Shown here piece after piece: positions 34,816 through 44,880 of a stretch of 64,000 nucleotides of DNA. Location of the stretch: assembly GCA_944470555.2 (NCBI GenBank), contig OX104130.1, positions 56,453,491 to 56,517,490 on the forward strand, written 5' to 3'. The DNA is from Heterobilharzia americana. Its lineage: Eukaryota; Platyhelminthes; Trematoda; Strigeidida; Schistosomatidae. The number at the start of each line of letters is the position of its first letter. Within the stretch, counting starts at the first letter, position 1. The notes below the pieces were generated by a model, which worked only from the letters and a program-made list of their open reading frames with translations, searched no databases and had not been told where the DNA came from. The translations under genes were made by a program, and so were the position numbers.

Positions 34816-35169
34816 TCGATGCTTCTTATATTTTCTAGCCTGAAGGCGGCAGTTGACTGTGTCTACTGTGAGGTGTTGTAGTAATGCCTGACTGTGAAAG
34901 GAGTACCAAGTCAGTGAATAACACGCAGTCATGCAAGGGCTTATAGAGAGTTGTCAATTTAGTTGAAGATCACTAGTAGTGTTTGCCATGGGTACCTTCG
35001 TTATATACGTACTAACGGACATAACTTTAGACACGTCTTACTTTACAGGTATAAAATTAACTCCGCGAAGATAATCTGGTTGACATTAGATTATTGAGGA
35101 GAGGTTTCAGAAATGAACGTAGCGAGTACTCATGGTTCATAGAAAGCAGGTAACAGAAGTCAATCGGGC

Positions 35170-36048
35170 ATGAAAATAAAATGGAGAGAATTGTTAGCAA
35201 CCCTAATGATGACACCAAAATATCCCAAGTGCGTATATGCGGATAAGCTGGCTTCAGAAGATCAAATGACGTACGGATCAAATCGTAACGCGACACTACG
35301 CATCATCATAGAACGGAGTATAGGATGTCAGTCAACTCTCTACCTCTACTTCACCGACTTTGAAGGGGCCTTCGACAACGTCCACCGACAAGCAATTCGC
35401 AGGCAGCTGCTTCAACAATACGGCATGCCACAAATCATTATCAATCTCATTCAACAGCTACATGAAAACGCCACATGCCGAGTGATTCACAATCGAAAGC
35501 TCAGTGCCACCTCTGAAGGGAAGACAGGAGTAAGACAAGGCTGTCTACTATCTATCACCGATGATCTTCCTGGTTATGATCGACTGAACTGGATCATGCA
35601 GCAAACTGTGACGAGCGAGAAGAAGGGCATACGCTGGCTGGACCAATGAAAAGACCCCAGAAGAAGGTTTGCATTTCACCGACGATTTGTGTCTAATATC
35701 GCACAAACTCGAAGATCTACAGGCAAAAACCAACAAGTTGATAGAAGAGGTAGAGCAGCGAAGACGAAAATTCCTTCAAGTGAACGTAAAGAAGACAGAG
35801 GTGATGAAGATACCCAACCAACAACAACAACAACAGCAACAGCAACAACAAGTACCGATCACCATGAACGGGAGAAACCTAAAGGAAGTTGTCTCTTTCA
35901 CCTACCCAGGCAAGGCAGCATCGTTTCAACTTCAGGCGGCGGCGGTGGCGGCACAGATGAGGATGTCAAAGTAGCCAGGATCAGAGACAGAGCAAGACAG
36001 ACTTTCATTATTCTGAAATCAGTGTGCAGATCTACTGCACTCGCATAA
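35170..36048 (+). pseudogene. RTE copy D reverse transcriptase remnant
   Basis: Motif A is LYFTDFEGAFDNVHRQAI. Motif B is GVRQGCLL followed by a 4-nt and a 5-nt duplication that scramble 'SPMIFLVMID' before the WIMQQTV block. After a shared in-frame stop near 35647 the motif C region continues in another frame as GLHFTDDLCLISHKLED (FTDD instead of FADD). A CAA-repeat tract (35818-35851, poly-Gln) and a GGC-repeat tract (35936-35955, poly-Gly) are expanded relative to copy A. Confidence 0.75.
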
Positions 36049-36562
36049 AGCGTGAACAAGATCCGGATTTTCAACACCAACGTCAAACCAGTGCTGCCAT
36101 GTAATGGTTGAGAGACTTGGCGCGTCACGAAAAGCATCTCCAACAAACTGTAGACATTCATCAACAACTGCCGCCTAGGCTAGCTCACTCGATACTGACA
36201 CTAAATATCAGATGGCCAGAATAATAAGAATAAGCAACAAGGAACTCTGGCTGGCTAGCTGTCACCCAACAAATATGCAGAAGAAAGTGGAGATGGATTG
36301 GATTGGGCACACACTGAGAAAACCATTCGGAGACATCACGCACCAGGCCAGGCCAGACTCTCTAGTGGAATCCAAAGGGGAAACGACGAGTTGGGCGTCC
36401 GAGACGAGGGTGACATGGAGGAGATGGTGTTAAGAAGTAATGAGAGCTTGTGGGGAGTAGTGGAGCCAGGTTGAAAAGATTGCAGAGAACAGAGTGCAAT
36501 GGAGACGTTTTACTGAAGCCCTATGTTCCACTAGGAACCCAAGAGACAAATAATAATACATG
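35235..36562 (+). mobile_element. RTE-type non-LTR element, 5'-truncated (copy D)
   Basis: Starts inside the reverse transcriptase before motif A and runs to an AAT-repeat tail at 36550-36558. From about 35270 to 35975 it is about 98% identical by eye to copy C (54655-55360), including shared frameshifts and a shared stop. Outside that stretch the two copies diverge. Confidence 0.8.
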
Positions 36563-37638
36563 CAGATCTTTCAGGAAGAAGGTAATTAATCAAACGCAAT
36601 CCTACTGATTAGTTTAGTTGAGATTGTTCCAATGAATACCCATGAATGATGGGGCAGCACAAGAGAACTCTTCCCATGTATCTGAAAGAAATATGTTGTC
36701 TCTTTACTTGCCCAGGTTCAGAAGGGCTGTGGATCGTCTGTTTAGGCAATTGACTTCCAACCAGTACGTCATAGGTGTAAACATCCCTCCTCCTATCAAA
36801 TTTTGGGCAGAGAGGTAGTATCATTAGCCCTCACACAATAGCTGTGGCTCATTGCTTACTCGAAGAACGTCCACAAGGTTGACGAGTGTATTTCGACTTC
36901 CTGAAGCTAGCTTATGATGAGGTCAACCCAAGTTCAATCTGTTTGCTAACCTTATCCAATATCCTTCGTTTGAAACATTCATCTAATGTGATTTATTCTT
37001 ACTACATCTGTTAATCAATCTACAACCATTATTGTTAGTTTCATCTTTCAGTCTTAAATGATGAAGTTGTTTTCATTACAGTTTTAAGATGATTTAAATC
37101 GGATTGACTGAAACTTGCCACAACACCACTTAGGTTTGCTCGAACACGAACACATACATACCAGTATGTGTTGACTACATATTTTTATGTTCGGATAATT
37201 CACTCTGTTGCATTTAATGCAGAAGCAACAGTGAACTAACTAGTGTTCGGGGTTTTTAATTCTAATTCCATTCATTAACTTCTTATTTACTTGCAAAACT
37301 GTCTTAACTACAAAATTGTCCGAATGCTTAGCTTTATCTACAGAAAAATAGCATTTATAGATTATTAACTATGAAGTTACTGGGAAAATGTTTGCTCAAA
37401 ATTTACTCTCCTGTATAATTAATAGAAATCTCTAAAATTACTTGCCAATGAGATGAACTGGTAATATGTATATGGTTTAAGCGACCAATAAAAAGGTGAA
37501 AATTGTGGAACAGGAAATTGTACTAATAACTGATCCTTGTCTTCAGAAGGATTTTTGAATACACATTCTACTTTATACTATTAACAAACTGAACACACCT
37601 TCAAATAACGAGACTTACTTATTAGAACAAAATGGGAT
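36563..37638. other. Intergenic DNA downstream of exportin-6
   Basis: No gene supported. On the minus strand a TATAAA-type poly(A) hexamer lies at 37572-37577 (about 65 nt past the stop). ATTAAA occurs at 37255-37260 and 37213-37218, and AATAAA at 36992-36997, so the exportin-6 3' end is likely somewhere here. Confidence 0.4.
37572..37577 (-). terminator. Candidate poly(A) signal for exportin-6
   Basis: TATAAA variant on the minus strand, about 65 nt past the stop codon. Weaker evidence than a canonical AATAAA, which is first met at 36992-36997. Confidence 0.25.
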
Positions 37639-40600
37639 TCACTTATGGCAATTAGCCAATGAAACTGTTGTCATTCCCATGTTGATAGTACGATAATATC
37701 GTACATTGTAAATCATTAATTCGATACATTGGTTAAATACGGTAATATCCTTCAGTTCACACTTCACATTATCTTTCGAATAGCTTCCATTATGATTTGT
37801 AACATAAAAACAGGATAGAATTAATGCACGTTGACTATCATCTAAGCTTTGTATTGTATTCAAGTATGTAGGAAGAAAGTTTTGTACAAAATAATTAAAA
37901 CCCGTAGAGTTATAACTGACATCAACAGTGTTTACAGGACAAGATAAATGAGTGAAAGATAAGGCGAAATAATATAAACTATCAGTTAAAGTATCTTTAC
38001 ACGAGTCATGTTTATTATTAATTAATAAATTCAATATGGAACTGGTAAACATAGAGAGCCATAATTTATTAAAGTCATATAGATCGAACAATTTATGAGA
38101 TGCATTCAAATAAGTTAGTTTCTCAACAACAAATCTAACCAAACCGCAGTCCACTTGTTCCGAATTAAAGACAGCAGACACAACATGCATTAGTCGATGA
38201 AATAAATCTGGGCAATTTAAAGAATAACGTTGCATAATTGGTGTAATTAAGGTTGGTGTACTGTTGCTGGTAATGGTGTTCATCTTTTTGTCGGCAGAAT
38301 TACGAACAAAAAAGAAGGAAAAGTTATTTGATAGAATTTTAAATATCAACTCGAATAATTGTTCCATTAACTGACTATTATTTGCACACGCACTACATAC
38401 TAATCGATGTATATCTTGCTCATTATCAGTAAACACTGCGTTTGGAAGTGTTGACAAAATAGGCAGAAAAACACAAAGACATAATTCTAAAGTATCATGT
38501 AGAATAGAGGTGAATATTTTATTATGTGTTATTAGTAGTAAAATATCTATTATTGGACCAATAAAAGTGATTGAAAAAGAATTTGATCCAGTCAATGATG
38601 ACTTATGAATTGAACGAATAATTTGACTAATTAACTGAGGTATAGATGATAAAGTCCCACTGGAAAATGATAAAATGCGAACAAATGTAGCTAAGAATAT
38701 CAAATAAGCTGTACAAAATTTGACCTTCATTTCTGAATTTAAATGACTCTGACAAGAAGGATTGTCGCCTAAAATTTTATTCAACAAACAACCAATTAGA
38801 TTATCCATTAGACCTGAACTTGTTAACATTGTATATACAAGTTGACGAGCTGAATTTCCAGAATTCTCCAATGACAGTACAGCATCATTCAGCAGACTTA
38901 AATAGGTGATATGGTGTTTTTGATCAACTTCAAAGTGATTTTGATGTAAATTGTGTAAGAAGAATTCTAAAATTAAACGATTAAGTAAAGAATTTCGTAT
39001 CGAAATCAGTGCATTTTCTTCATCTTTAACATTACCATAGTTAGAGAATTGAGATATAGTTGCATCTTCTGAAGTAAGGTAACACAAAAATGCAGATATG
39101 AGAGGATTCAACACTTTACATTCGATTGGTGTCTGACACTTTTGTCGACATACAGAATCAAAAATACCATTAAATATGGTAAAAGTTCTAGAATTCTTGT
39201 CCAACATAGTAGACATTGGTGGACATATATCGCGAAATGATGACGTAAAGAAGCACCTAAACAATTGAGCACAACTGTATACGATTCTTGGAGAAATTAA
39301 AGGAGATGAAGAAAAAGATGATGATTCTTTAAGTGGTGAAAGAAAACACTCAAAGATTTCCATAAGTTCTAAATAGAAATGTTCACGGTTAGCAGATGGA
39401 AGGTAGATTTTATCAAACGGTAAATTACTGTCACAGTGTACAATAAATCCAATTGAACCAGAAACAATTAAAGCTTGCCAAACAAGCAATGTCTGAACTA
39501 TAACTTCAACAAAACTCAATCGTATAAGCCGTTCATTGATGCTATGAAGAAAAGGAAAAATCGCACCATTTAAACGTAAGCTGTACAAAAGTGCGTGCAC
39601 AATTTGTTGGCCGTACTCTTGGTACTTTTCACAATAAAATTTTTCAGACATAAAACCAATCACCTGTACAATTGAAGCGAAATCCCTTAAAATCCAATGA
39701 ATGCGATGTGCTGGTTGACCTTTAGGAAAACTGAATGCACCTGATAAAAGACCAGTTGCATTCACTAATGACGTATATTCATTCAAAATGTACTGAAATC
39801 GTTGAAAAAGAAGAGTAGTAAAATCATGTGGTAATAGATTCACTAAATGATTGAATGTGGATAAACTTTCTCGGATAAATAACACATATTCACACGGTTC
39901 ATTAGACTGTGTATTGTTCGACTTATTTGTACACATTTCTTCTGGAAAAGCAATGCCGAGTAAATTACTTTCATTCTTAGAGGAAGATATAAATGACATT
40001 TCGTTTTCGAAGACATCATACTCCAAAGTATTTAGATAAGTTGATGATTCGCTGTAGAATAAACGAGAAAATAAACCATTTCCGAATTCGATGAGTATTT
40101 TATGTACAGCGGAACTAGATGATAATAATTCTGACCTCTGAGAGGCATAAAACTGGAGTGATTCAAAAATACTAGACCAAATGTTAATGCAAGATAGATA
40201 AGTTTCAAGATTTGCTGTGAAAAAAGTGAATTCACAAAATGCCTTTAAAAGGGTAATTAGGTAATTCTTTGAAAAATTCCCCGAATTATCGTTAATATAT
40301 ATGAACTTAAGGCAACTTGGCAAAATGCATCGAATTATCTCAACTAGTTTCATCTCATAATCATCACAAGCAGATTGTTTTTGTCTGTCCATTGCAAGTG
40401 CACTAGAGATATCACCAATGGGATCATCATTGTTGTCCTGCCTTTTTTTTAGAAGAGAAGTGGATATTTTTTCGAGCAAAACACGACCACTAGCTAGGTC
40501 AAGATGACAACTGACGAATCGAAAGACTAAGCTAGATTGGTGATTTATAAAACTGTCTACATTTCGTTTCTCGATTAATTCTTGTAAACAAGTAAAAGCC

Positions 40601-41577
40601 GTTAAACCGATCAGTCTGAGAAGACCACAATCACGGGATGACAGTGCAAGAGCTTCTTCTGCTTCAGCACAAGCTGACAAACACTGAGGAGATCCTATCA
40701 ATGAAAAAATGCATATTAAAACCAGGATTTCACGCAAGAAATCAGGTGGACCAGGAAACATCCTCAACATTTCACATAAACATTCCAGACATTCTATTAA
40801 TGTGTTACATTTATTACCAGAATTTATTAAACAATCACTAGCTAAAGATTCTAAAAGCATAAAAAGTGGATGCCATAAGGAATGTTGATCATTCTGACTA
40901 GAATGAGAAATTTCGCCCAATAAATAGGATTGAAAAGAATTTAACAGCTTATCACCGTCGTTACCGCACAAGCGTGACATCAATGAGCACAACGGTCCAC
41001 ATAAGGCACCAGTCTCTTTGCACAGTAATTGTTTAAGTTCAATTTTTCTTGTATAATCTATCACATCTGGAGGATTCAGAAATGAATCGTATGTACACCT
41101 TAAGCAATAAAGACCCATTAAAGTCGTTTTGATAGAAAACAAGTTATTAACTGGATCATTGAAGATATGAGTTTTTAAAAAGTCCATGTAATCTGGATAC
41201 TGGTTAGGCCAATCGAAACAAGCAATTAATGACAATAATTTTGCTGCTTTCTTCAATAAGAAATTAGATTCATTTAAACAACTCTCACTAAGATAAGCTT
41301 GTAAAAATGAACGAATTTTTATTTTGTGATCTTTCAAAAGAAATGGCCACTGACGAACAATGGTTGTTTCGATGACACCGAAGCAATACAGAACAACATA
41401 TTGATGACTTTTAGCTACAGTCAAATAACACATAGCATGATACCAGGAATCGGGTGAGTTTTCAAAATTTATTAATACATTTTGTATTTCCTGTCGTCGA
41501 ATCAAACTAGTTGAAGGGGAATGAAATTCCGTTAGCAATTTTGTTAAGGCTTCGACTGAAGCTTCATTCGTAGCCAT
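37639..41577 (-). CDS. XPO6: Exportin-6
   Basis: An importin-beta-family nuclear export receptor. In animals exportin-6 carries profilin-actin out of the nucleus in a RanGTP-dependent way. The frame encodes 1312 residues from the chosen ATG, against about 1125 in human, so it is longer, probably through loop insertions. The N-terminus (MATNEASVEALTKLLTEF, then RRQEIQNVLINF) matches the exportin-6 start. The DWPNQYPDYM block (about residue 122) and a C-terminus with NQCIELMIYNVRYYRTI also fit, the latter like the vertebrate end. I chose the ATG at 41577 because the 45 upstream in-frame codons (to 41712) are hydrophobic and lie before a strong splice acceptor at 41614-41615. No intron interrupts the coding region. 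Assignment rests on recognised family blocks and not on a search. Confidence 0.85.
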   Translation of the reverse strand: MATNEASVEALTKLLTEFHSPSTSLIRRQEIQNVLINFENSPDSWYHAMCYLTVAKSHQYVVLYCFGVIETTIVRQWPFLLKDHKIKIRSFLQAYLSESCLNESNFLLKKAAKLLSLIACFDWPNQYPDYMDFLKTHIFNDPVNNLFSIKTTLMGLYCLRCTYDSFLNPPDVIDYTRKIELKQLLCKETGALCGPLCSLMSRLCGNDGDKLLNSFQSYLLGEISHSSQNDQHSLWHPLFMLLESLASDCLINSGNKCNTLIECLECLCEMLRMFPGPPDFLREILVLICIFSLIGSPQCLSACAEAEEALALSSRDCGLLRLIGLTAFTCLQELIEKRNVDSFINHQSSLVFRFVSCHLDLASGRVLLEKISTSLLKKRQDNNDDPIGDISSALAMDRQKQSACDDYEMKLVEIIRCILPSCLKFIYINDNSGNFSKNYLITLLKAFCEFTFFTANLETYLSCINIWSSIFESLQFYASQRSELLSSSSAVHKILIEFGNGLFSRLFYSESSTYLNTLEYDVFENEMSFISSSKNESNLLGIAFPEEMCTNKSNNTQSNEPCEYVLFIRESLSTFNHLVNLLPHDFTTLLFQRFQYILNEYTSLVNATGLLSGAFSFPKGQPAHRIHWILRDFASIVQVIGFMSEKFYCEKYQEYGQQIVHALLYSLRLNGAIFPFLHSINERLIRLSFVEVIVQTLLVWQALIVSGSIGFIVHCDSNLPFDKIYLPSANREHFYLELMEIFECFLSPLKESSSFSSSPLISPRIVYSCAQLFRCFFTSSFRDICPPMSTMLDKNSRTFTIFNGIFDSVCRQKCQTPIECKVLNPLISAFLCYLTSEDATISQFSNYGNVKDEENALISIRNSLLNRLILEFFLHNLHQNHFEVDQKHHITYLSLLNDAVLSLENSGNSARQLVYTMLTSSGLMDNLIGCLLNKILGDNPSCQSHLNSEMKVKFCTAYLIFLATFVRILSFSSGTLSSIPQLISQIIRSIHKSSLTGSNSFSITFIGPIIDILLLITHNKIFTSILHDTLELCLCVFLPILSTLPNAVFTDNEQDIHRLVCSACANNSQLMEQLFELIFKILSNNFSFFFVRNSADKKMNTITSNSTPTLITPIMQRYSLNCPDLFHRLMHVVSAVFNSEQVDCGLVRFVVEKLTYLNASHKLFDLYDFNKLWLSMFTSSILNLLINNKHDSCKDTLTDSLYYFALSFTHLSCPVNTVDVSYNSTGFNYFVQNFLPTYLNTIQSLDDSQRALILSCFYVTNHNGSYSKDNVKCELKDITVFNQCIELMIYNVRYYRTINMGMTTVSLANCHK

Positions 41578-41640
41578 AAATGAAATTATGAACTGTCTGA
41601 AGACTGAATGCAGCTGAAAAATTCCAAGATAAGAAAAAAT
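41578..41640 (-). promoter_or_regulatory. 5' untranslated region with splice acceptor before exportin-6
   Basis: On the minus strand a pyrimidine-rich stretch (ttttttcttatcttgg, then aatttttcag) ends in AG at 41615-41614, 36 nt before the ATG. This fits either a 5' untranslated-region intron or a spliced-leader trans-splice site, both common in flukes. Confidence 0.55.
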
Positions 41641-41712
41641 AATAAGAAATATGAAACTTGGCCTATATAATGTATGTATTGTCGTTAACCAGTGTGTCAC
41701 TGAAATATCCAT

Positions 41713-42589
41713 ACACCTTTATACTTTGGTAGAGATATACAATTAAAAGAACATTTTTTGTATGAGGACGATTGATTTGAGATTTGCATAGGGTTATAGC
41801 AACCAAATGCGTATGTTAAACCCTAATGACGAATGTTTGAGGTGGAAGTTTTCGCTAACCAAACCTGTGCCAATCGGTTCCACGTATATTCCTCAAAAAA
41901 TATTGAAAACAACATAATCGTCAGCGTTTATTTATATTCTAAGAGTGCAGCTTTCACTTAAGATTCGTCGAATTATACGAATCTGCGGCCTGCTTGGACT
42001 CTGGGCTACCTTATTATTATTATTCTTTCAATAATCGATTGTCCCATAGGTAACGATTACAGCGGACTGAAAAAATGGAGCATTCAAACCTGCAGCACAT
42101 GCAGGACAAAATGAGAAAACCTGCGGTCACACGGCGGGTTTCGCAACATCACCCTTCTGTAGGGTCTATGTTTTCCGTTAACTTCAGTAATATGACCTGA
42201 CGCCTAGCTCCGCAAAAGTTTCAACTAAGTTCATCCTCTTCGATACACCTAGATACCGTAAAAATAGTAATCATGATTTGCGTAGAAGAATTACGATCAT
42301 TTTAATTTTATTATTTAAAACACAAACCTCGTATTACATGAGCACCAAGAGATACAAAATGATATAGCAACATTGAGACGAAAAAAAGGAAAAGTATGGG
42401 GAAGAGAAATGGGTTATTAGAGAAACAGTTTCAACCATAACTTCCAAAGAAACACCCACTACTTTCATCCTACTTTCCAGTAATAGAAGGAAAAGAAACC
42501 GCCCTAAGATTACCGCCGTTTCCGGTCCTGAGCCATATATGTTAAAGTCTCAAGCCACTGAGTTATCTAATTTCTCGCAACATGTTTGT
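41713..42589. other. Intergenic DNA upstream of exportin-6
   Basis: The promoter presumably lies here but no clear element is seen. A TTA microsatellite is at about 42011-42024. No other gene supported. Confidence 0.4.
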
Positions 42590-42935
42590 GGAGTTGTAAA
42601 GCGCTTAACCCGATGCGGCTGCCTTTTATTTCACAGTGGCGCGTCATATACTCATCATTTCACTTCTCCCAACTAGTTGTAAGACAAGTGACTACAACAC
42701 TGAGTGACGCGAGTTCAAATCTCAGGCATCAGTTGCGTCGAGGCTGCAGATACGCTTCGCTAACGAGTGAAAACAAGTACGAAACCAAGGATCAGGGCTT
42801 CCTGCCAATTGTCTCCACCCAACTAACATTTATCAAAGTGCATCGCGATATTCAGCTGCAAAGTCTGACGGCCACATTGCAAAATGATCGGTAAAATTTA
42901 ATCAGCACTTAGGACTTGGCAACATGAAGTTGATT
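42590..42935 (+). repeat. SINE A copy, plus orientation
   Basis: The tRNA-like head on the plus strand includes the B-box-like 'gcgagttcaaatctca'. The body follows in the same order as other copies (gaggctgcagatacgct, gtacgaaaccaaggatcagg) and the distal 'cattgcaaaatgatcg'. It abuts the hammerhead SINE at 42936. Confidence 0.65.
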
Positions 42936-43219
42936 TCAAGTTGGACTGACATCGGTTAGGGAAACATTGGAAACCTGGGAGCACTAGACAGCCGTTTCGT
43001 CCTAGTGTGAGACTCCTCAGTAATGTGCACCCGTTACCCTACACCCCGAGGGGTCGAGCCCAGGACCTTCAAGTTCCGTGGCCAGCAGGTCACCATTGAG
43101 CCACTGGGTCGGAATCCAATGGTCCATATTTCCAACTTCTGTTAGCTCACGATATAGCGAAACCGCCACCCAATGTCATCGTTGAGTAACTGTCCTCACG
43201 ACCATCAAGTTTGCCCCAC
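42936..43219 (-). repeat. Hammerhead-bearing tRNA-derived SINE (SINE B), minus copy
   Basis: On the minus strand: a leader (43219-43125), a tRNA-like part with 'cagtggctcaatggtgacc' (A box) and 'cctgggctcgacccc' (B box), a hammerhead domain (43030-42981) and a 3' tail ending near 'cagtccaacttgaaatca'. The layout matches the schistosome Smα family, established SINE-like repeats with a pol III promoter and a self-cleaving hammerhead. The second copy at 43321-43625 faces it head to head. Confidence 0.75.
42981..43030 (-). ncRNA. Hammerhead ribozyme, type I-like with minimal stem III
   Basis: The minus strand reads stem I 5' side GUGCAC..UA, the core CUGAGGA (CUGANGA), a GUCU/GGAC stem II closing a CACACUA loop, GAAA, a two-base-pair stem III around GGCU, the cleavage triplet GUC, and the stem I 3' side UAGUGC (42986-42981). 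All invariant core positions are present. Stem II has one U-G pair and stem I a two-base bulge, so activity may be reduced. Schistosome Smα hammerheads are known to be active. Confidence 0.7.
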
Positions 43220-43320
43220 AGGTAATTGAAACTTCAGGAATCACCTCCCGAAGCTGGTTGCCAGTAGGCACTAGATGAAGTTAATTTGGGGATTTGTGAG
43301 GATTGATTGATTTCAAGTTG
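43220..43320. other. Spacer between two head-to-head SINE B copies
   Basis: About 100 bases separating the 5' ends of the inverted copies. No further feature. Confidence 0.5.
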
Positions 43321-43625
43321 GTGGGGAAACCTGGTGGCAGTGAGGACAAATACTCAACGATGACATTGGACGATGGTCACCCTATGTCGTGAACTGACAG
43401 AAGTTGGAAATATGGACCACCTGCATTCCCATCCAGTGGCTCAAAGGCAACGTGCTGGCCACGGAACTTGAAGGTCCTGGGCTCGATCCCTGGCGGGGCC
43501 ATGGGTGCGCACTTCCAGGGAGTCCCATACTAGGACGAAACAGCCGTCCAGTTTTCCCAGGTTTTCAATGTTCCCCCAACCGATATCGGTCCATGATGAA
43601 TACCAAAATGAAATCAATAAATCCC
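43321..43625 (+). repeat. Hammerhead-bearing tRNA-derived SINE (SINE B), plus copy
   Basis: The leader (gtggggaaacctggtggcag), tRNA-like part with 'cagtggctcaaaggcaacg' and 'cctgggctcgatccc', a degenerate hammerhead at 43507-43555 and a tail with 'gatgaataccaaaatgaaat' follow the order of the minus copy. A run of about 11 cytosines follows at 43630-43640. Confidence 0.75.
43507..43555 (+). ncRNA. Degenerate hammerhead ribozyme
   Basis: Stem II (GUCC, loop CAUACUA, GGAC), GAAAC, a short stem III and the GUC triplet are all present, but the CUGANGA core has changed to CCAGGGA, so cleavage is not expected. Confidence 0.6.
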
Positions 43626-43929
43626 CACGACCCCCCCCCCAAAATCAAACATGAAGTTGTTTACCCTTCAGTGACTAATCAATATGCAAGTGAACACTTA
43701 GTGGTATGGGAGCTGCCGAGATTTATAAATACCAACAAACCATCGACAGGTAAAGGAGAAAGCTGCAGCGAATACTCACAACATGAGACTTTACAATATT
43801 GAAGACTGTTGTCAAAAAATCACAGATAACACAAGGAAAAGACAAAAAAATCCTTCGAGAAAAGTAAGCTAAAATCTCAAAACCACGAGCATAACAAGAG
43901 GAAAAAGCAAATGAATGTATAATCAGCCC

Positions 43930-44880
43930 GTCCAAACGCCTGATCAAAAGTGAAGAACTCCTTGCGTTATATAGACGATACGTTTGTCGTCCATGAGAAA
44001 AAAAATTGAAAAACGCTAACAAATTAATTTACAACATTTGAGACTATCGAATTAGTAACTGAATAGGAATCAAACAACAAGCTTGCATTTTTAGATTTCC
44101 TGGTCACTAGAACGGATTTAAGAAAATTGGAGACAATTACACAAAACCAACTCGTACAGATCAAATCGTTAACCACGGTAGCATCAATTCAACACGAAAT
44201 CAGTTGTGTAAAATATTATTCAAAAGGGCAAAGATACACTTCAGCACGTCAACTTTACGCAGAAAATAGAACTGCTTAATGTCTACCTTTCAAAAGAATA
44301 GATAGCTACACAATTTCATCGAAAGAGGTTTGTCGAATTCACTGACAACCAAAAAGTCATCCCTGAATACCAACAGAAAAATCGTCTTACTTTACATGAA
44401 GAACGTCTAGAAGATTGCAACTAGATTACCGAAGCCATTCGGAACCTCTGTAGCTCACAAGCCTACAAAATTTCATTACTCATATTGTTCAGGCCAAAAG
44501 ACAAGAGCAAAGGGAGAAAAAAACCAAAGGTATCCACAAAATAAACTGCGGTGGCCACTCCTTGTGTCTGTCTACGTGAACATCGACCAGCAGCGAACTG
44601 CAACGATATATCTTCGCTAATATCAATACATATAGATAGTTGTGAACATGAATTCGACTAAGTAAGTGTAGAAACCGTAGATACAGGAAATACGAATACC
44701 AGAGAACTTTTAGCGGCTTGAGACTGAGATCAATCGGCAACCAATGAGCGTATTAAAACTGACACAATCTACCAACAAATGGGAAACTCGAGAAGCAGCA
44801 AGAAGGCCATATATCAGACTAAACAATCAACCACACTCGAGGCCACAAACAAAATCAATATAGAACCTTGCAGAGATATG
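43930..44880 (+). mobile_element. Penelope-like element, decayed copy of another family
   Basis: Starts near the palm and runs through an endonuclease region on the plus strand, in several frames. No inverted arms were found. It is a 5'-truncated remnant. Confidence 0.65.
43960..44830 (+). pseudogene. PLE reverse transcriptase and GIY-YIG remnant
   Basis: Readable blocks in order: motif C as YIDDTFVVHEKKN (about 43973-44011), LAFLDFLVTRTD (44082-44115), the YTKPTRTDQIVNH block (about 44140-44175, normally YRKPTHTDQ), then the C-terminal endonuclease region with LISIHIDSCEHEFD (about 44615-44660, normally 'EDACGHQFDW') and TRELLAA. The YIDD catalytic motif is retained but stops and frameshifts break the rest. 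Confidence 0.65.

Larger units (their letters stand above)
33620..35100 (+). mobile_element. Non-LTR retrotransposon L2 fragment, inverted relative to L1
   Basis: The same LINE family as L1, in plus orientation. Positions 33720-34945 are almost identical to the reverse complement of 28053-29280, with only a few differences. On both sides the sequence stays homologous to the LINE but is clearly more diverged from L1 (for example 'ttatatacgtactaacggac' at about 35000). Such abrupt loss of identity inside homologous elements points to gene conversion or a duplication. The element fades out near 35100. Confidence 0.75.

Noticed and set aside
37639..41577. A processed exportin-6 pseudogene.
   Set aside because: The frame is open for 1312 codons with conserved N- and C-termini. 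I see no flanking repeats or poly(A) tract at the 3' end.
41578..41712. An N-terminal extension of exportin-6 with a membrane-like segment.
   Set aside because: The segment precedes a strong splice acceptor, is hydrophobic unlike any exportin-6 N-terminus, and the ATG at 41577 begins the conserved family start.
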